Below, one piece after another: positions 6,605 through 7,586 of a stretch of DNA of 7,586 nucleotides; within the stretch, counting starts at the first letter, position 1, and the number at the start of each line of letters is the position of its first letter. The position numbers and the translations under genes were made by a program. The notes under the pieces are model-generated. The model was not told where the DNA came from. It ran no database searches and was given only the letters and a program-made list of their open reading frames with translations. Where the stretch lies: NCBI GenBank assembly GCA_036741235.1, contig DAINSQ010000208.1, positions 1 through 7,586 of the forward strand, in the 5' to 3' direction. Origin of the DNA: JABWBR01 sp036741235. Lineage in GTDB: Bacteria > Bacteroidota > Bacteroidia > Chitinophagales > Saprospiraceae.

Positions 6605-7513
6605 ATGAATCATTATGATATTGCATTTTTGGCATTAACAAACTGTATCGATTTTTCTGAGTTAAACAAGGAGGAAATTGGTATGCTTGCTGTATTGGCT
6701 GAAATACTTGAACCCAAAAAAGGAGAAAAAGTATTTTCAATGGATCAACCTGGTAATCAATATTTTTACATATTGTTTTCAGGTAAATTATCTTTGTCAT
6801 TAAAGGGTAGAAGAGGTGTTTCCAAAGACATAGAAACAAAAGGGGACTTGTTTGGGGAGATAGCCATATTTAGTGAAAAATATAGATTGGGTACTATTGA
6901 ATGTAAAGAAGATGCCATATTGGTTGCTTTCAATAAGGACAAAATATTAAGTCGAGAATATATTTCTTCACAAGTTGCATTGAAAATATGTATGTTATTG
7001 ACAAAAAAAATTGCAAAATACTTATACACAGATGAAAATGTTAGTATTCAAGAATTAATTGCTCGAGGAGAGTGTGAGACTGTTGAATTTAAGCGGGATT
7101 TGAATGAGAACAAGCAAAAGGTATTAGAGACAATAACAGCATTTATGAATTTAAATGGCGGTACTATTTTAATCGGAGTCGAAGATAGTGGTGATATTAA
7201 AGGGATTAAATTACCTCGTGATAAGTCTGGATTAAATAATATCAGAGATGAATATGAACGGAAAATTTTAGATTCTTTAAAGACAAAAATCGACAAGTAT
7301 TTTTTAGATCTTGTTAAAATTGATTGGGAAGATGTTAATGATCATTATGTGATGAGAATAGATTGTTTTGCATCAGACTCTCCAGTTTTCTTTAAAGAAT
7401 TTATCCAACTGGAAGAAAAAGAGTATTATATCATTAGATCTGGAAGTACTAATATGAAACTGAGCAGAACAAGCGAAATTGTTCCACATATTATTAAGCG
7501 ATACAAACAATGA
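6605..7513 (+). CDS. Cyclic-nucleotide-binding domain fused to Schlafen/AlbA_2 domain
   Basis: The 302-residue protein has two recognisable parts. Residues about 18-130 look like a CRP-type cyclic-nucleotide-binding domain: a leading helix (SELNKEEIGMLAVLAEI), beta-roll strands (GNQYFYILFSGKLSLSL), and a phosphate-binding cassette with GEIA (84-87) and Arg94 in RLGT, where the family has Gly-Glu and Arg-x-Ala-Thr. Residues about 147-300 match the AlbA_2 (Schlafen) domain: GECETVEFK (155-163), FMNLNGGTILIGVED (180-194), then EYYIIRSGSTNMKLS (273-287). No CRP helix-turn-helix, C-terminal ATPase or membrane segment is seen. The likely role is nucleotide-controlled nucleic-acid binding or cleavage; that is inference. 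The ATG at 6605 gives a full first domain, with no Shine-Dalgarno. GC is about 31% (hand count, 6661-7500) against more than 50% for its neighbours, suggesting transfer. It could be a transcription regulator or a defence effector. No partner gene is visible within the window. Confidence 0.85.
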   Translation: MNHYDIAFLALTNCIDFSELNKEEIGMLAVLAEILEPKKGEKVFSMDQPGNQYFYILFSGKLSLSLKGRRGVSKDIETKGDLFGEIAIFSEKYRLGTIECKEDAILVAFNKDKILSREYISSQVALKICMLLTKKIAKYLYTDENVSIQELIARGECETVEFKRDLNENKQKVLETITAFMNLNGGTILIGVEDSGDIKGIKLPRDKSGLNNIRDEYERKILDSLKTKIDKYFLDLVKIDWEDVNDHYVMRIDCFASDSPVFFKEFIQLEEKEYYIIRSGSTNMKLSRTSEIVPHIIKRYKQ

Positions 7514-7564
7514 CCTGCTAATTGATTATTTATATGGAGCACAAAAAGCAGGGAAGAAAACCCA

Positions 7565-7577
7565 ACCCCGAAGGGGT
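7565..7577. repeat. Small hairpin ACCCC-GAA-GGGGT at the right edge
   Basis: ACCCC and GGGGT form a perfect 5-bp stem around GAA, starting about 50 bases after the stop of the sensor-Schlafen gene, followed by GACAGGATT at the window end. G+C jumps sharply here relative to the gene before it. Without a T-run it is not a clear terminator. A similar phrase (CCCCGAAGGGGTGACA) seems familiar from interspersed repeats in Bacteroidota genomes, but that is recollection and unchecked. It may be the first bases of a larger element that lies outside the window. Confidence 0.4.
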
Positions 7578-7586
7578 GACAGGATT

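Noticed and set aside
7514..7552. Inverted repeat CCTGCT...AGCAGG after the last gene
   Set aside because: Only 6 bp separated by 27 bases with no T-run; too weak to call a terminator.

Overview
The window reads as a chromosomal segment of a Bacteroidota bacterium, with Saprospiria or Chitinophagia as a guess only. The evidence for this is indirect. The two main genes start without Shine-Dalgarno sequences behind A/T-rich leaders. The one convincing promoter element fits the Bacteroidota -7 consensus TAnnTTTG. The large exported BNR/sortilin-like protein is of a type common in that phylum.

Region 1 (1-54) is a tandem heptamer repeat. Region 2 (60-2879, minus strand) is a complete pyruvate, phosphate dikinase (ppdK), a central-carbon enzyme linking pyruvate and PEP. 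Region 3 (2880-3130) is the divergent promoter region. Region 4 (3131-6439, plus strand) is a secreted beta-propeller protein of about 1100 residues with about ten Asp-box (BNR) repeats. Region 5 (6440-6604) holds a second heptamer array, a strong 17-bp hairpin and a possible 13-codon leader ORF. Region 6 (6605-7513, plus strand) is an AT-rich gene (about 31% GC by hand count) encoding a cyclic-nucleotide-binding domain fused to a Schlafen/AlbA_2 domain. Region 7 (7514-7586) is a short tail ending in a small CCCC-GAA-GGGG hairpin that may be the edge of an interspersed repeat.

The ppdK/BNR pair is housekeeping-like in composition (roughly 50-60% GC in sampled lines) and the two genes diverge from a shared intergenic region. 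Nothing in the sequence links their functions. Both carry the same heptamer family (GTTGTAG) immediately after the stop codon, in the same orientation relative to each transcript, so the unit is framed by matching 3' repeats. The AT-rich gene beyond the right-hand hairpin looks separately acquired. Its design, a CRP-like nucleotide sensor joined to a Schlafen-family domain that keeps candidate nuclease carboxylates, is the best candidate here for an undescribed system, possibly a nucleotide-triggered defence effector. No cyclase or other partner is visible before the window ends.
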